DNA of 64,000 nt from Rahnella sp. AA (GCF_002834385.1 NZ_PITQ01000006.1:286708-350707); one strand, 5' to 3'. Numbered from the stretch's first letter, positions 45,894 to 54,653 are shown. Made by a program: numbers and translations. Notes: a model not told the origin generated them from the sequence alone.

Positions 45894-46790
45894 TTATGCT
45901 GGATTTATCTGACCCTTCAAAAAATCAATAAACCGCCGTACTTTCTCGGGAATGTGTCGCGTGTTGGGGTAGAGCGCAAAAATCCCCTGCGGCGGGAAAC
46001 GGTGGTCGGGCAGCAAATGGCGCAGGCGGCCCGCCTCGATTTCCGGCTGAACCAGCCAGTCCGGCAGCAGCGCGACACCGGCACCGTGCAGGGCGAACGC
46101 CAGCAACGATGATGCGTTATCGGCGGTCACGAGCGGCGGTGTGGTGACGCGAAAAAGCGTTTGTTCTCCCTGCGGAGACGTCACGGGCCAGCTTACCGGT
46201 AAGGGCAGGCGGCTGTGGGCAATCCACTTTGTTTGGGCCAGTTGTTGCAGATTACTGATGTCGCCGTGCCCGCGTAAAAACGCCGGAGACGCCACAGGCA
46301 GTATGCCAAAACTGCCCAGCGTGGCGGCGTGATGGCTGGAATCTGCCAGCTGACCAAGGCGGATCGCCAGATCGAACCGGCCTGAAATCAGATCATCGTG
46401 ATGCGATGACGCCACATGCTGAATGCGCAATTGCGGATGTAGCGCCGCAAACGCCGCCAGGGCCGGAACGACCACGCGCGCGCCGTATTCCGGCGTACTG
46501 GTGATCCGCAACTGACCACTCAGCCCGCCGTGATCGCGCCGCACATCGTCGAGCACTGATTCCGCGTCCTGTAATAAAATCCGGCAACGTTCGTAAAAGC
46601 GTTCGCCGGAATCAGTCAGCGCCAGACGCCGCGTGCTGCGGGTCAGCAGTGCGACGCCGGTTTCAGCTTCCAGCTGTTTAACGTTAAAGCTCACCACCGC
46701 TTTGGTCAGCCCGAGCGTTACCGCTGCGGCGGTGAAACTCCCCGCTGTCACCACCGCCACGAAAATCTCCAGACGTTGTAAATTCAGCAT
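45894..46790 (-). CDS. LysR-family transcriptional regulator
   Basis: A 298-residue LysR protein starting MLNLQRLEIFVAVVTAGSFTAAAV (outline), with effector domain from GQLRITSTPEYG. It falls in the large group that often controls an adjacent exporter. The ATG at 46790 has AAGG upstream. A TTG at 46811 lies within the operator and is rejected. It is divergent from the MFS gene with a 19-base palindrome between them. Confidence 0.87.
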   Translation of the reverse strand: MLNLQRLEIFVAVVTAGSFTAAAVTLGLTKAVVSFNVKQLEAETGVALLTRSTRRLALTDSGERFYERCRILLQDAESVLDDVRRDHGGLSGQLRITSTPEYGARVVVPALAAFAALHPQLRIQHVASSHHDDLISGRFDLAIRLGQLADSSHHAATLGSFGILPVASPAFLRGHGDISNLQQLAQTKWIAHSRLPLPVSWPVTSPQGEQTLFRVTTPPLVTADNASSLLAFALHGAGVALLPDWLVQPEIEAGRLRHLLPDHRFPPQGIFALYPNTRHIPEKVRRFIDFLKGQINPA

Positions 46791-46805
46791 CCCGAAGCCT
46801 TTTAT

Positions 46806-46824
46806 TGTCAAAATTATTTTGACA
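46806..46824. promoter_or_regulatory. Palindrome between LysR and MFS genes
   Basis: TGTCAAAAT-T-ATTTTGACA is a perfect 19-base inverted repeat, 15 bases from the LysR start and about 80 bases from the divergent MFS start. Size and position fit a LysR autoregulatory site. Confidence 0.65.
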
Positions 46825-46903
46825 GTGTAACGGCAACCCGCCCGTATATCAGCCGCTATTTCTCCGTTACATTCCCGCCATTCAGAATAAAGGAGAGAAT
46901 CAA

Positions 46904-48256
46904 ATGCAGTACCGTACGCGTGTAGCCATTGTGTATCTGCTGGGATTTTTTGTTGATCTGATCAACATGTTTATCGCCAACGTGGCGTATCCCGGCATCG
47001 CACGGCATTTTGGCGCGCCGGTCAGTGCGCTGGCCTGGGTCAGCTCCGGGTATATTCTCGGGCTGACGCTGGTGATCCCGCCCAGCCGCTGGCTGGCTTC
47101 GCGGCTGGGTGGCCGTCGCGTATTCACCGTGTCGCTGGCGATTTTTATGCTGGCGTCGCTCGGCGCGGCGGGTGCGCAAAGCCTGGCGTCGCTGACGGCC
47201 TGGCGGATTGTGCAGGGGCTGGGCGGCGGATTGCTGATCCCCGTCGGGCAAACGCTGGCGTACGCGCTTTACCGTAGCCACGAGCGCGCGCGGCTTTCAG
47301 CGGTGATTATGCTGGTTGGACTGCTGGCACCGGCGCTGTCGCCGGTGGCAGGCGGCATCATTGTGGATCACCTGAACTGGCGCTGGGTTTTTGTCGCCAG
47401 TTTACCGCTGGCGCTGCTCGCGTGGATTCTGGCGTTGTGCTGGCTGCGCGAGGTTCCGGCTGAACCTGCGGTACGCTTTGACCTGCGCGGTTTTTTGCTC
47501 GCCAGCCTCGGGCTGACGCTGGTTTTATCCGGCCTGACCCATCTGGGGGAATACAGCGGATTGCCCGCGGGCAGCGCGTTACTGCTAGCGGGCGCGGCGT
47601 GTTTTTACGCTTTTGTGCGTAATGCCCGCAGGCGACACAATCCGCTGCTGGATCTGCGACTGACCAGGGAACCGCTGCTGCGCACCGCGATGATAATTTA
47701 CCAGTGCATTCCCGGTATTTTTACTGGCGTGAGCCTGATTGCGATGCTGTTTTTGCAGGATGAAATGCAGTTTTCTGCCGCGCAGGCGGGCGGCCTGATG
47801 GTGCCGTGGTCGGTGGCGTCGTTTGCGGCTATCGGCTTAACCGGAAAAATGTTTAACCGCACCGGCCCGCGCGCGTTGTTTATCCCCGGCTGTCTGGTTC
47901 AGGGCGGCGGTATTGCACTTTTGAGCCTCATGACTATTTATCAACAGCCGTGGCTGGCGGTGATGGCGTTCGTGCTGATGGGGTTTGGCAGCAGTTTGTG
48001 TAGCAGTACGGCGCAGAGCTGCGCATTTTTACATATCGCCGCGCCGCAGCTGGCCGACGCCAGCGCGTTATGGAACATCAACCGTCAGCTGAGTTTTTGC
48101 CTTGGCGTGACGGTCATCAGCGTTCTGCTTAATCTGTTGCAGGCACATATGCCGCAATTTGCCTACGGAGTGAGCTTCGGGCTGGCGGCGGCCAGCGTGC
48201 TGGTTCCGGTCATATTTTGCCTGAGATTACCGCGCGGGGCGGTGGTGAAGGGATAA
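46904..48256 (+). CDS. MFS transporter, DHA2-type exporter
   Basis: A 450-residue exporter with about fourteen hydrophobic segments, as in the EmrB/QacA (DHA2) group. The N-terminal region FFVDLINMFIANVAYPGIARHFG (outline) has the acidic residue usual in the first membrane segment, and VQGLGGGLLIPVGQTLAYALY plus SPVAGGIIVDHLNWRWVF (motif C) match the family. It is probably controlled by the divergent LysR regulator. The small NTF2-like gene follows 17 bases after its stop, in the same transcript. Confidence 0.88.
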   Translation: MQYRTRVAIVYLLGFFVDLINMFIANVAYPGIARHFGAPVSALAWVSSGYILGLTLVIPPSRWLASRLGGRRVFTVSLAIFMLASLGAAGAQSLASLTAWRIVQGLGGGLLIPVGQTLAYALYRSHERARLSAVIMLVGLLAPALSPVAGGIIVDHLNWRWVFVASLPLALLAWILALCWLREVPAEPAVRFDLRGFLLASLGLTLVLSGLTHLGEYSGLPAGSALLLAGAACFYAFVRNARRRHNPLLDLRLTREPLLRTAMIIYQCIPGIFTGVSLIAMLFLQDEMQFSAAQAGGLMVPWSVASFAAIGLTGKMFNRTGPRALFIPGCLVQGGGIALLSLMTIYQQPWLAVMAFVLMGFGSSLCSSTAQSCAFLHIAAPQLADASALWNINRQLSFCLGVTVISVLLNLLQAHMPQFAYGVSFGLAAASVLVPVIFCLRLPRGAVVKG

Positions 48257-48273
48257 ACACAACAGGAGGAAAG

Positions 48274-48663
48274 ATGAATCGTTTTGTGAAAGAAGTGTTT
48301 GATGCGCATGAGCTTATCCGGCAGTGGCTGGGCGATGCGCATTCGCCACAGGCAATTTGTGATGCACTGCTGGCGAGGTTTGACGCGGAATATTCGATGG
48401 TGACGCTTACCGGTCACCGGCTGGATTATGCAGCATTGTGCGCATTTTTCACGGCTCAGCACGGCGCGAAATCCGGTCTGGAGATCCAGATTGAGCAGCC
48501 GGTTGTGATTGCGGAAAGCGAATCATCCGCCGTGGTGACGTATCAGGAGCGTCAGCAATTGCCGGGACAGACGGCGACGTTACGCTATTCGACGGTGGTA
48601 TTCAGCGCGGACGGGCAGGGCAAAATCCTGTGGCGACATCTGCATGAAACGGCGGCGGGCTGA
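48274..48663 (+). CDS. Small NTF2/DUF4440-like protein
   Basis: A 129-residue protein of the NTF2-like type: an N-terminal helix (FVKEVFDAHELIRQWL), FDAEYSMVTLTGHRLDY, and a three-strand C terminus (ESSAVVTYQERQQL to KILWRHLHETAAG). AGGAGGAA stands before the ATG at 48274. Its gene is co-transcribed with the MFS exporter, so it may bind or modify the exporter's substrate. No catalytic residues can be assigned. Confidence 0.72.
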   Translation: MNRFVKEVFDAHELIRQWLGDAHSPQAICDALLARFDAEYSMVTLTGHRLDYAALCAFFTAQHGAKSGLEIQIEQPVVIAESESSAVVTYQERQQLPGQTATLRYSTVVFSADGQGKILWRHLHETAAG

Positions 48664-48740
48664 TTTCAATGGCAAACTGGCAAAATGCACAGGATTTCAT
48701 CTTTATAAGATGGTGAGTCCTCGTGTGTTAAGCATCAGTA

Positions 48741-48783
48741 ATAAGCGATACGGGAATTATTTATTATCTCCCGTATCGCTTAT
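48741..48783. terminator. Long perfect inverted repeat between convergent operons
   Basis: Arms of 15 bases (ATAAGCGATACGGGA and its complement) flank a 13-base AT-rich loop between the NTF2-like gene and the HPr gene. A terminator is likely from position, but no good T-run follows the stem on either strand. Confidence 0.55.
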
Positions 48784-48798
48784 AAATCTTTCATCTGA

Positions 48799-49068
48799 TT
48801 AACCGGGTTCACCAAAGCCTTCAGCGAAAGCGATTTTTAATTCATTCATAAAGGCCAGTTCATCCTGGCCATCACAAATTAAATCAATTATCGTATTTCC
48901 CTTCACGCCCGCGCCCAGAATACTCATCATTCCTTTAATCGGAATTTCTTTATCATTACTCACCAGTGTCAGCGATGACTGGTATTTTTTGACGATTTTT
49001 GTCAGGGTGGCAGCCGGGCGGGCATGCAAACCCGTACTGTTAACAACACGTACTTTTTGTCTGATCAT
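48799..49068 (-). CDS. HPr-family phosphocarrier protein
   Basis: An 89-residue HPr paralogue dedicated to this PTS operon. The phosphorylated His15 is in STGLHARPAA with Arg17 conserved. The position equal to regulatory Ser46 of ordinary HPr is Gly (KGMMSILGAG), so HPr-kinase control or the CcpA-type role is absent. It should pass phosphate from EI to the operon's EIIA. Last gene of the operon, nine bases after the aldolase. Confidence 0.88.
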   Translation of the reverse strand: MIRQKVRVVNSTGLHARPAATLTKIVKKYQSSLTLVSNDKEIPIKGMMSILGAGVKGNTIIDLICDGQDELAFMNELKIAFAEGFGEPG

Positions 49069-49077
49069 ATCTTCTCC

Positions 49078-49938
49078 TTAAGATACTTTCCGCAACGCCG
49101 GATGGTGCTTATTCATCATCTGGATTTTAGAGTAAACATCATTCTCAACAGCCTGTTTAGCCTTAGCCATTACGCCAGCCAGATTGGCCTCATTATTGTT
49201 ACTTTCCCAGGCTTTGCCGACAGAGGTTATAAAGGCTTTTCGTAAGTCACTCGCAATATTAACCTTAGAAACTTTATAATTAATAAAGCTTCTCAGAATA
49301 TCTGCATCAATACCTGAGCCACCATGTATAACCAGAGGAACCGGGCTCACAGATGCGATACGTTGTAACAGCGGGATATCAATGCGTGGTACATCTTCAA
49401 GCCCGTGGACATTGCCGATCGAGATGGCCAGCATGTCGCAACCTGTTTCCTCGACAAAACGCAGAACTTTCCCGGGTTCGGTTTTGCAATCAGCCTCGCT
49501 CACATGATCATCTTCCTTACCCAGAATAGCCCCCAATTCTGCTTCAACCGGTACACCAAATAATTTACAAAAATCGACAGCTTCACGGGTAAACGCAATA
49601 TTCTCTTCGAAAGGAAGCGCCGCACCATCAATCATTACCGAGGTAAAGCCCGCTCTGACAGCTTGCTTAACATCCTCAAGCGTTTTTCCGTGATCCAGAT
49701 GCAGACTGACAGGAACATCCATTTTATCTGCATATCGCTTAACGATTTCATAAATATAGTCATAACCGGAAAGCTGAGCATTAGTTGGTGCGATCTGAAT
49801 GAAATTAGGCAATCCGGAACGTTCTATCGCATTAAGAATGGAAATTGTTGTTTCCAGATTTGTCGTATTAAATGCGCCAGCCAGAACATGTTTTTCATGA
49901 ATACAATTGAGTAAGGTCCTACCATTAACTAAAGGCAT
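49078..49938 (-). CDS. Class II ketose-bisphosphate aldolase, GatY/KbaY/FbaA type
   Basis: A 286-residue zinc-dependent aldolase. It starts MPLVNGRTLLNCIHEKHVLAGAFN (outline). The metal site includes HLDHG, with catalytic Asp82 and ligand His83, and further ligands in SIGNVHG and VIHGGSGI. The family cleaves fructose- or tagatose-1,6-bisphosphate, or related ketose phosphates, to dihydroxyacetone phosphate and an aldehyde. It is co-transcribed with PTS subunits and an FGGY kinase. No GatZ-like partner is encoded here. Confidence 0.88.
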   Translation of the reverse strand: MPLVNGRTLLNCIHEKHVLAGAFNTTNLETTISILNAIERSGLPNFIQIAPTNAQLSGYDYIYEIVKRYADKMDVPVSLHLDHGKTLEDVKQAVRAGFTSVMIDGAALPFEENIAFTREAVDFCKLFGVPVEAELGAILGKEDDHVSEADCKTEPGKVLRFVEETGCDMLAISIGNVHGLEDVPRIDIPLLQRIASVSPVPLVIHGGSGIDADILRSFINYKVSKVNIASDLRKAFITSVGKAWESNNNEANLAGVMAKAKQAVENDVYSKIQMMNKHHPALRKVS

Positions 49939-49996
49939 ATTAACTCCTGATTATTTGGAAATATGAATGAATTAATTACCGAGCAACTTCTTTATC

Positions 49997-51484
49997 TCAG
50001 GGGTGTTCAGTATTAACTCCCTCATGCTGTAATTTAAAACGATAAAAAGACAACCATTGCCGCTGAAATATTTTTAACTCAGCCGAGCGATTCGGATCAG
50101 GAATATAACGAGCGGTTAGTTTTATTGGCGGAAGTTCCACCTCCGGACACGCTATCAATAATGCACCGACGGATACGGCTTCATCAAAAGCAATCGCCTC
50201 AACCGGACACTGCAACATGTCAGCTTTCAATTGCAGCCAGTAGGGGTTTTTTACAGCAGGGCCAATAACTTTGACGGGTTTACCTGCCGGTATGTTAAAG
50301 CACTCGTAGCAATGTGCGAACTCCATTACCAGGCCGATAAACACGCTCTCGAGGAGAGTTTCCGGTGGCAATGAATCTGTCAGGCCATACATCAGGCCTC
50401 GTGCATGACGATTTTTATTTGGCGAGCCAGAGCCCCGTAAATGGGGAATAAACACGGGGACTTGATCAGCAGACCAGGAGGGCTGAAGGTAATTATCCAT
50501 TGCCTTTTCCAGGGCATTGCGCGTTTCCTCATCTGTTAAACGAAACGTTTTTTGTACCCATTCGAACGCATAGCCACCAACCGGCAGAGAAGCGAAAAGC
50601 GTAAAGGTTCTGCCAGTCGAATAACAACCATTAGCCAGCTTATCCCTTCTCGCGTGTGAATGAAGAGTCGGTTGGGTATTTAGCAGCAGAATGCCCTCTG
50701 TTGTCCCTGTGGAGTTTAAAACATCACCGGGCTGCATCTGCAATGCACGGGCTCCCACCATGTGATCGTGTCCCGCGAGTGTGACTTTTACTTCATGAGA
50801 CATCCCCAGCTCATTTCTGATCGCTGGCGTAACCCATCCGGCCACTTCATCCGGCGTAATCAACGGAGCCAGGACAGTGAAAGGGATGCCGAGTATCGCC
50901 GCAGCTTTGCGCGACCAGGTGCAACGGGTTACGTCCAGACATAATGTCCTGCTTGCCAGAGAGACTTCCGTTTTTCTCTCACCCGTCAGCCATAACAACA
51001 AGATTTCTGGTGCGTGTAACCAGCAGATGTCTTTGCGTTCATGTAATGAATACTTATCAAGTAACCAGCGCATTTTGAACGCTGAGTAATTGCTGTGAGG
51101 GGGTAACCCTGTGATTGCGTACAACTCCGCAGTTTCCTGCTCATTCAACGATGAGAGGTAGGATTCACCACGGCGGTCATACCAGGCAAGCATTGGGGTC
51201 AGGAGGGTTCCTTTTTTATCCACAAACACACCCGACTCACCAAAACTTGCAATGCTGATATTTGTCACCGGATATGGCGAGGAAGATACCAGCTCTGCTA
51301 TTACCCGTCGCAAGGCAAGCCACAACGCTTCGATATCAAAATCGACTTCCCCTGTTTGCGATTCATTCTTAGGGGTAGGGAATTTGCGGGCTTCCAGTAC
51401 TGATGCGTCATTGCAGGAGTAACAGCTGACTTTGCAGTTGGTTGTGCCAATATCGATGACCAGCGCTGCGCAGTAATCAGGCAT
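49997..51484 (-). CDS. FGGY-family carbohydrate kinase
   Basis: A 495-residue sugar kinase starting MPDYCAALVIDIGTTNCKVSCYS (outline). The first phosphate-binding motif is DIGTTNCK, the catalytic-type aspartate is in LAGHDHMVGAR, and the C-terminal ATPase part has FNIPAGKPVKVIGPAVKNPYW. The family phosphorylates xylulose, ribulose, fuculose, gluconate, glycerol and similar compounds. It overlaps the EIIC gene by eight bases. A kinase beside a PTS is unusual because the PTS already phosphorylates its sugar. Confidence 0.87.
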   Translation of the reverse strand: MPDYCAALVIDIGTTNCKVSCYSCNDASVLEARKFPTPKNESQTGEVDFDIEALWLALRRVIAELVSSSPYPVTNISIASFGESGVFVDKKGTLLTPMLAWYDRRGESYLSSLNEQETAELYAITGLPPHSNYSAFKMRWLLDKYSLHERKDICWLHAPEILLLWLTGERKTEVSLASRTLCLDVTRCTWSRKAAAILGIPFTVLAPLITPDEVAGWVTPAIRNELGMSHEVKVTLAGHDHMVGARALQMQPGDVLNSTGTTEGILLLNTQPTLHSHARRDKLANGCYSTGRTFTLFASLPVGGYAFEWVQKTFRLTDEETRNALEKAMDNYLQPSWSADQVPVFIPHLRGSGSPNKNRHARGLMYGLTDSLPPETLLESVFIGLVMEFAHCYECFNIPAGKPVKVIGPAVKNPYWLQLKADMLQCPVEAIAFDEAVSVGALLIACPEVELPPIKLTARYIPDPNRSAELKIFQRQWLSFYRFKLQHEGVNTEHP

Positions 51485-52835
51485 AGACCGTTCCTTTTGT
51501 CAGACGAAAGACGCCGTAAATAAGCAGTGCAACGACCGGGACCAGACCAATCGCAATCATGTTTCCGTTGAAGATCTCAAGCAGCCAGAAACGGAAGGGA
51601 TTGCCCCCGTCAAGGAAGCTTGATACCTGCCCACTCGACCCTTCTGCCATTTTGAAATTGACGTCTTTTGCCATGCCCGTAATAAATGGCGCAATTTGGG
51701 TCGCAATCCACAAATCGGCAATGATGACCGGAATGGCAGTAATCACCGCCCGGAAAATGTTGCCACGGCAAGCCAGTACAATCATCGAAGCCATTACAGC
51801 CAGATTTGCGAGGTCGCCCAGCGGAAGAACTTTGTTCCCCGGAAGAAGGAATGCGATAAAGACTGATATTGGCGTTAAGATCAGGGCAGTGGAAATAATT
51901 GCCGGATTGCCGACTGCTACCGCAATATCCAGCCCGATAAACAGATCGTCGCGCCCCGGATATCGGGCATTCAGGTATTTCTTGATAGCTTCGGACAGCG
52001 GTAACAAGCCTTCCATCAGAATGCGTACCATACGCGGAAGAATGAACATGACACCGCCGATACTGATACCCAGAAGCAGGACATGCTTAAAGTCATAACC
52101 GGCGATAATACCCAGCAGGAGGCCCAGGATGGTTCCAACCATCATGGGTTCACCAAAGATACCCAGCTTTTTCTGCACGTTCTCAGGATCAATGTGAATG
52201 CGGTTCAGCCCCGGGATCTTGTCAATAATTTTGTCAAACAGCAGCCCCACGGGAAAGAAGACAACGGATGACAGGGTTGGAAGTGAAATGCCTTCCAGGC
52301 CAAAGTACTTAGCCACCAATGGCGCGGACCAGTCGGCCAGTTTGAGGACCACGATCGCTGCAATGCCAGCGGCAGACAACCCAAGCACAAAACTCCCTGT
52401 GCTGTAGTAAACCAGCGTTCCTGCCAAAGCAAAGTGCCAGTAATTCCACATGTCCACATCGACAGTCCGGGTCTTGTTCAGTGCCAACATGGCGACGTTA
52501 ATCAGCATCGTCAGTGGAATGACAAAGGGAGCGATTGGAGACCCCCAGGTAATTGCAGCCAGTGGCGGCCAGCCCAAATCGACCACCGGAAGGCTGATAC
52601 CGGTTCGTTCAACCATGGCCTGTGCCGCCGGTCCTACGTTGCTGGTAAGAATGTCAAAGATGGCATAAATCCCGACAAAACCTATTCCGACAATTAACGA
52701 AGACCGGAGTGCTTTTGCAGGCTTAACTTTGAAGAATAAGGCCAGGAAAAACAGAACCAGTGGTAATAATACTGTTGGACCAAAACCTAATACATATTGC
52801 ACAACGGTATAGAGAGTATGCGCGATATCATTCAT
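51477..52835 (-). CDS. PTS EIIC, galactitol family
   Basis: A 452-residue hydrophobic protein of the GatC group of PTS permeases (LLPLVLFFLALFFKVKPAKALRSSLIVGIGF and similar stretches). The pattern NYWHFALAGTLVYYST and FPRMVRILMEGLLPLSEAIKKYLNARYPGRDDLFIGLD (outline) is typical. It has its own EIIA and EIIB genes upstream. The substrate is probably a polyol or a ketopentose or ketohexose, but sequence alone does not decide. Confidence 0.88.
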   Translation of the reverse strand: MNDIAHTLYTVVQYVLGFGPTVLLPLVLFFLALFFKVKPAKALRSSLIVGIGFVGIYAIFDILTSNVGPAAQAMVERTGISLPVVDLGWPPLAAITWGSPIAPFVIPLTMLINVAMLALNKTRTVDVDMWNYWHFALAGTLVYYSTGSFVLGLSAAGIAAIVVLKLADWSAPLVAKYFGLEGISLPTLSSVVFFPVGLLFDKIIDKIPGLNRIHIDPENVQKKLGIFGEPMMVGTILGLLLGIIAGYDFKHVLLLGISIGGVMFILPRMVRILMEGLLPLSEAIKKYLNARYPGRDDLFIGLDIAVAVGNPAIISTALILTPISVFIAFLLPGNKVLPLGDLANLAVMASMIVLACRGNIFRAVITAIPVIIADLWIATQIAPFITGMAKDVNFKMAEGSSGQVSSFLDGGNPFRFWLLEIFNGNMIAIGLVPVVALLIYGVFRLTKGTVYA

Positions 52836-52911
52836 ATTTTACCTCTTCTTTCGACATAACCAGACCTCGCGTTAGCGCCTGGGAATATCTGTCTGGATTA
52901 TTTTTATAAAA

Positions 52912-53199
52912 TCAGGCTAGGTCTTTAAGAATAGAAACAATTCTTTCAAGGACTTTATCTTCACCCACGCCGGTAATTATCGGTAAGCCATTGACGACAG
53001 GAATATCCAGTTCATAAGGGACTTTGGTTGTTGAAACAATTAGCGTGGCTCCGTCTGTATTATTCGGCAGTGAAGCGACATTTGTTTGAGAATAATTAAC
53101 GTTAAGCCCGTTCTCCTTACAATACTCCATGACTTTTTCTGCTACAGCTGTGGAGGTTGCAATACCTGTTGCACAAACGAACAATATCATTTGACTCAT
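52912..53199 (-). CDS. PTS EIIB, galactitol/lichenan-type
   Basis: A 95-residue EIIB with the phosphocysteine at Cys9 in LFVCATGIATST, the GatB-type motif. The C-terminal half, LPIITGVGEDKVLERIVSILKDLA in outline, forms the rest of the Rossmann-like fold. It overlaps the EIIA gene by four bases. It takes phosphate from EIIA and passes it to the sugar in EIIC. Confidence 0.9.
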   Translation of the reverse strand: MSQMILFVCATGIATSTAVAEKVMEYCKENGLNVNYSQTNVASLPNNTDGATLIVSTTKVPYELDIPVVNGLPIITGVGEDKVLERIVSILKDLA

Positions 53200-53669
53200 A
53201 ATTCACCTCTGTCAGATAATTTTTTGTAAATAGACTGAAAGATATCATCATCATTCATGACAAGCAGTTCCTGCATAAAATGCCCGTCCTGTATGATGTC
53301 CATAACCCAACCAAGGATATTGAGTTGTTTATTGCTTTCACTTAAAGCAAGCAGGAACACGACTCTGACAGGAACAGGAACCGGCTCTCCGCCCATGTCC
53401 TGGAAATTGACGGGTTCTGCCAGTATTCCGATACTGATTGCGTTCTGACGAACATGTTTATGGTCAGTATGTGGAATGGCGACCCCGACAGGTTCGACCG
53501 GTAACCCCGTCGGAAAAACCTGTTCCCGTGCAATGACCTGTTCTGCAAAGTCAGGGACGACCCTCTCATCGTTAATTAACGGACTGGCAAGAGCCCTGAT
53601 AATGTCATTTTGACTCACCTCTCTTGAAAGGCGTTGAACATAATGACGGTGAAAATTAATATTCTGCAT
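53196..53669 (-). CDS. PTS EIIA, mannitol/fructose (PTS-NTR) fold
   Basis: A 157-residue EIIA. The phospho-accepting histidine is His67 in GVAIPHTDHKHV. I choose the ATG at 53669, with AGGGGAAA upstream. The longer frame from 53717 would overlap the regulator gene and lacks a ribosome-binding site. It lies 13 bases after the GntR gene and is the first PTS gene of the operon. Confidence 0.9.
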   Translation of the reverse strand: MQNINFHRHYVQRLSREVSQNDIIRALASPLINDERVVPDFAEQVIAREQVFPTGLPVEPVGVAIPHTDHKHVRQNAISIGILAEPVNFQDMGGEPVPVPVRVVFLLALSESNKQLNILGWVMDIIQDGHFMQELLVMNDDDIFQSIYKKLSDRGEL

Positions 53670-53682
53670 AATTTCCCCTTTT

Positions 53683-54429
53683 CTAGTTTGCTTCCCGGCG
53701 CTGCAAAATAGTGCCAAGATAATATTTATTGCCTTTTAACCAAACATTACCGAACTCAACGGGTAACCCTCTTGAGAAAAATACCAGTTGTTCCAGATGC
53801 AGAACGGGAGCGTCTTCGCCAATATCAAGATAATGGCCCCTTTCTTTACCAATTAATCTGGCAGCATAGCGACTTTCAGAAAAACTTATTTTTTTACCAG
53901 ACAATCTTTCAATAGATGGGAATAAATTTTCTTTTGTGAAATCAATGTCAATAATACCGGGGCAAAGCTCAACGTTAATACGGTTTTCAATCAGCATGAC
54001 TTTTTCATCGCCGATTGAGCGAAGACGTTCAAGAAATAAGATGTCCTGCCCCGGTTTGATATGCAGTTTTTCTGCCACGAAGCGGTTAGCCGGCTCCAGC
54101 CGGGAGGTGATGACGCTGGTGGTGAAGTTTATTTTCTGGCTTGCCAGCGCTTCCGCAAAAGAGAGCAACCCTTCACCTAACGGGTAGGCAACATTTTCCT
54201 TTTTCACGAAAGTTCCTTTGCCCTGAACCTGCACTAAAATGCCTTCCCGAACTAACTGATTAACGGCTTTCTTAACGGTTCCGCGGCTTACCTCCAGCAT
54301 ATCCATGATCTGGTACTCAGAGGGGATCCGGTCATCTTCGACCAGCTCACCGCTATAAATGCTTTCTCTAATCCACTCCACAACCTGCTGGTACAACGGC
54401 GTTTGCGAATTTTTACTCAACATTTTCAT
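53683..54429 (-). CDS. GntR-family regulator with UTRA domain
   Basis: A protein of about 248 residues: winged helix (RIPSEYQIMDMLEVSRGTVKKAVNQL in outline), a linker, then a UTRA domain ending VEFGNVWLKGNKYYLGTIL. As the first gene of the PTS operon it is probably its autorepressor, relieved by a phosphorylated sugar. A 14-base palindrome of the GntR type lies 23 bases upstream. Starts at 54429 and 54423 are both possible, and I prefer the first. Confidence 0.88.
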   Translation of the reverse strand: MKMLSKNSQTPLYQQVVEWIRESIYSGELVEDDRIPSEYQIMDMLEVSRGTVKKAVNQLVREGILVQVQGKGTFVKKENVAYPLGEGLLSFAEALASQKINFTTSVITSRLEPANRFVAEKLHIKPGQDILFLERLRSIGDEKVMLIENRINVELCPGIIDIDFTKENLFPSIERLSGKKISFSESRYAARLIGKERGHYLDIGEDAPVLHLEQLVFFSRGLPVEFGNVWLKGNKYYLGTILQRREAN

Positions 54430-54452
54430 GGCGCGCACCTGAACGTTTAGAG

Positions 54453-54466
54453 TTGTCTATAGACAA
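54453..54466. promoter_or_regulatory. GntR-type operator of PTS operon
   Basis: TTGTCTATAGACAA is a perfect 14-base palindrome with the GT-N6-AC core of HutC/UTRA-type GntR operators. A related TTGTAC half-site follows on the minus strand. It lies just upstream of the GntR start. Confidence 0.72.
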
Positions 54467-54559
54467 TCATGTACAACATGGCGTTAATGATAGGGAATTT
54501 TTAGGAAGAGGGGATGGGAGGGAGTCACAGTTTTGGTGTTCAAAACCAGATCACTTTTC

Positions 54560-54575
54560 CGTGATGTAAATCACA
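54560..54575. promoter_or_regulatory. CRP-type site upstream of PTS operon
   Basis: CGTGA-TGTAAA-TCACA differs from the CRP consensus in one outer base. It lies about 120 bases upstream of the GntR start and points to catabolite control of the operon. Confidence 0.6.
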
Positions 54576-54590
54576 TATTTCAGACACAAA

Positions 54591-54620
54591 AAAACGGCCC
54601 TCCCGCAGGAAAGCCGTTTT
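54591..54620 (-). terminator. Terminator of gluconate dehydrogenase operon
   Basis: AAAACGGC and GCCGTTTT arms, extended inside by CCT and AGG pairs, with a T-run on the minus strand. It is placed 34 bases after the cytochrome gene. Confidence 0.85.
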
Positions 54621-54653
54621 GTTTTGGAACGCGGTTCTTGGTTTGTAACGAAA

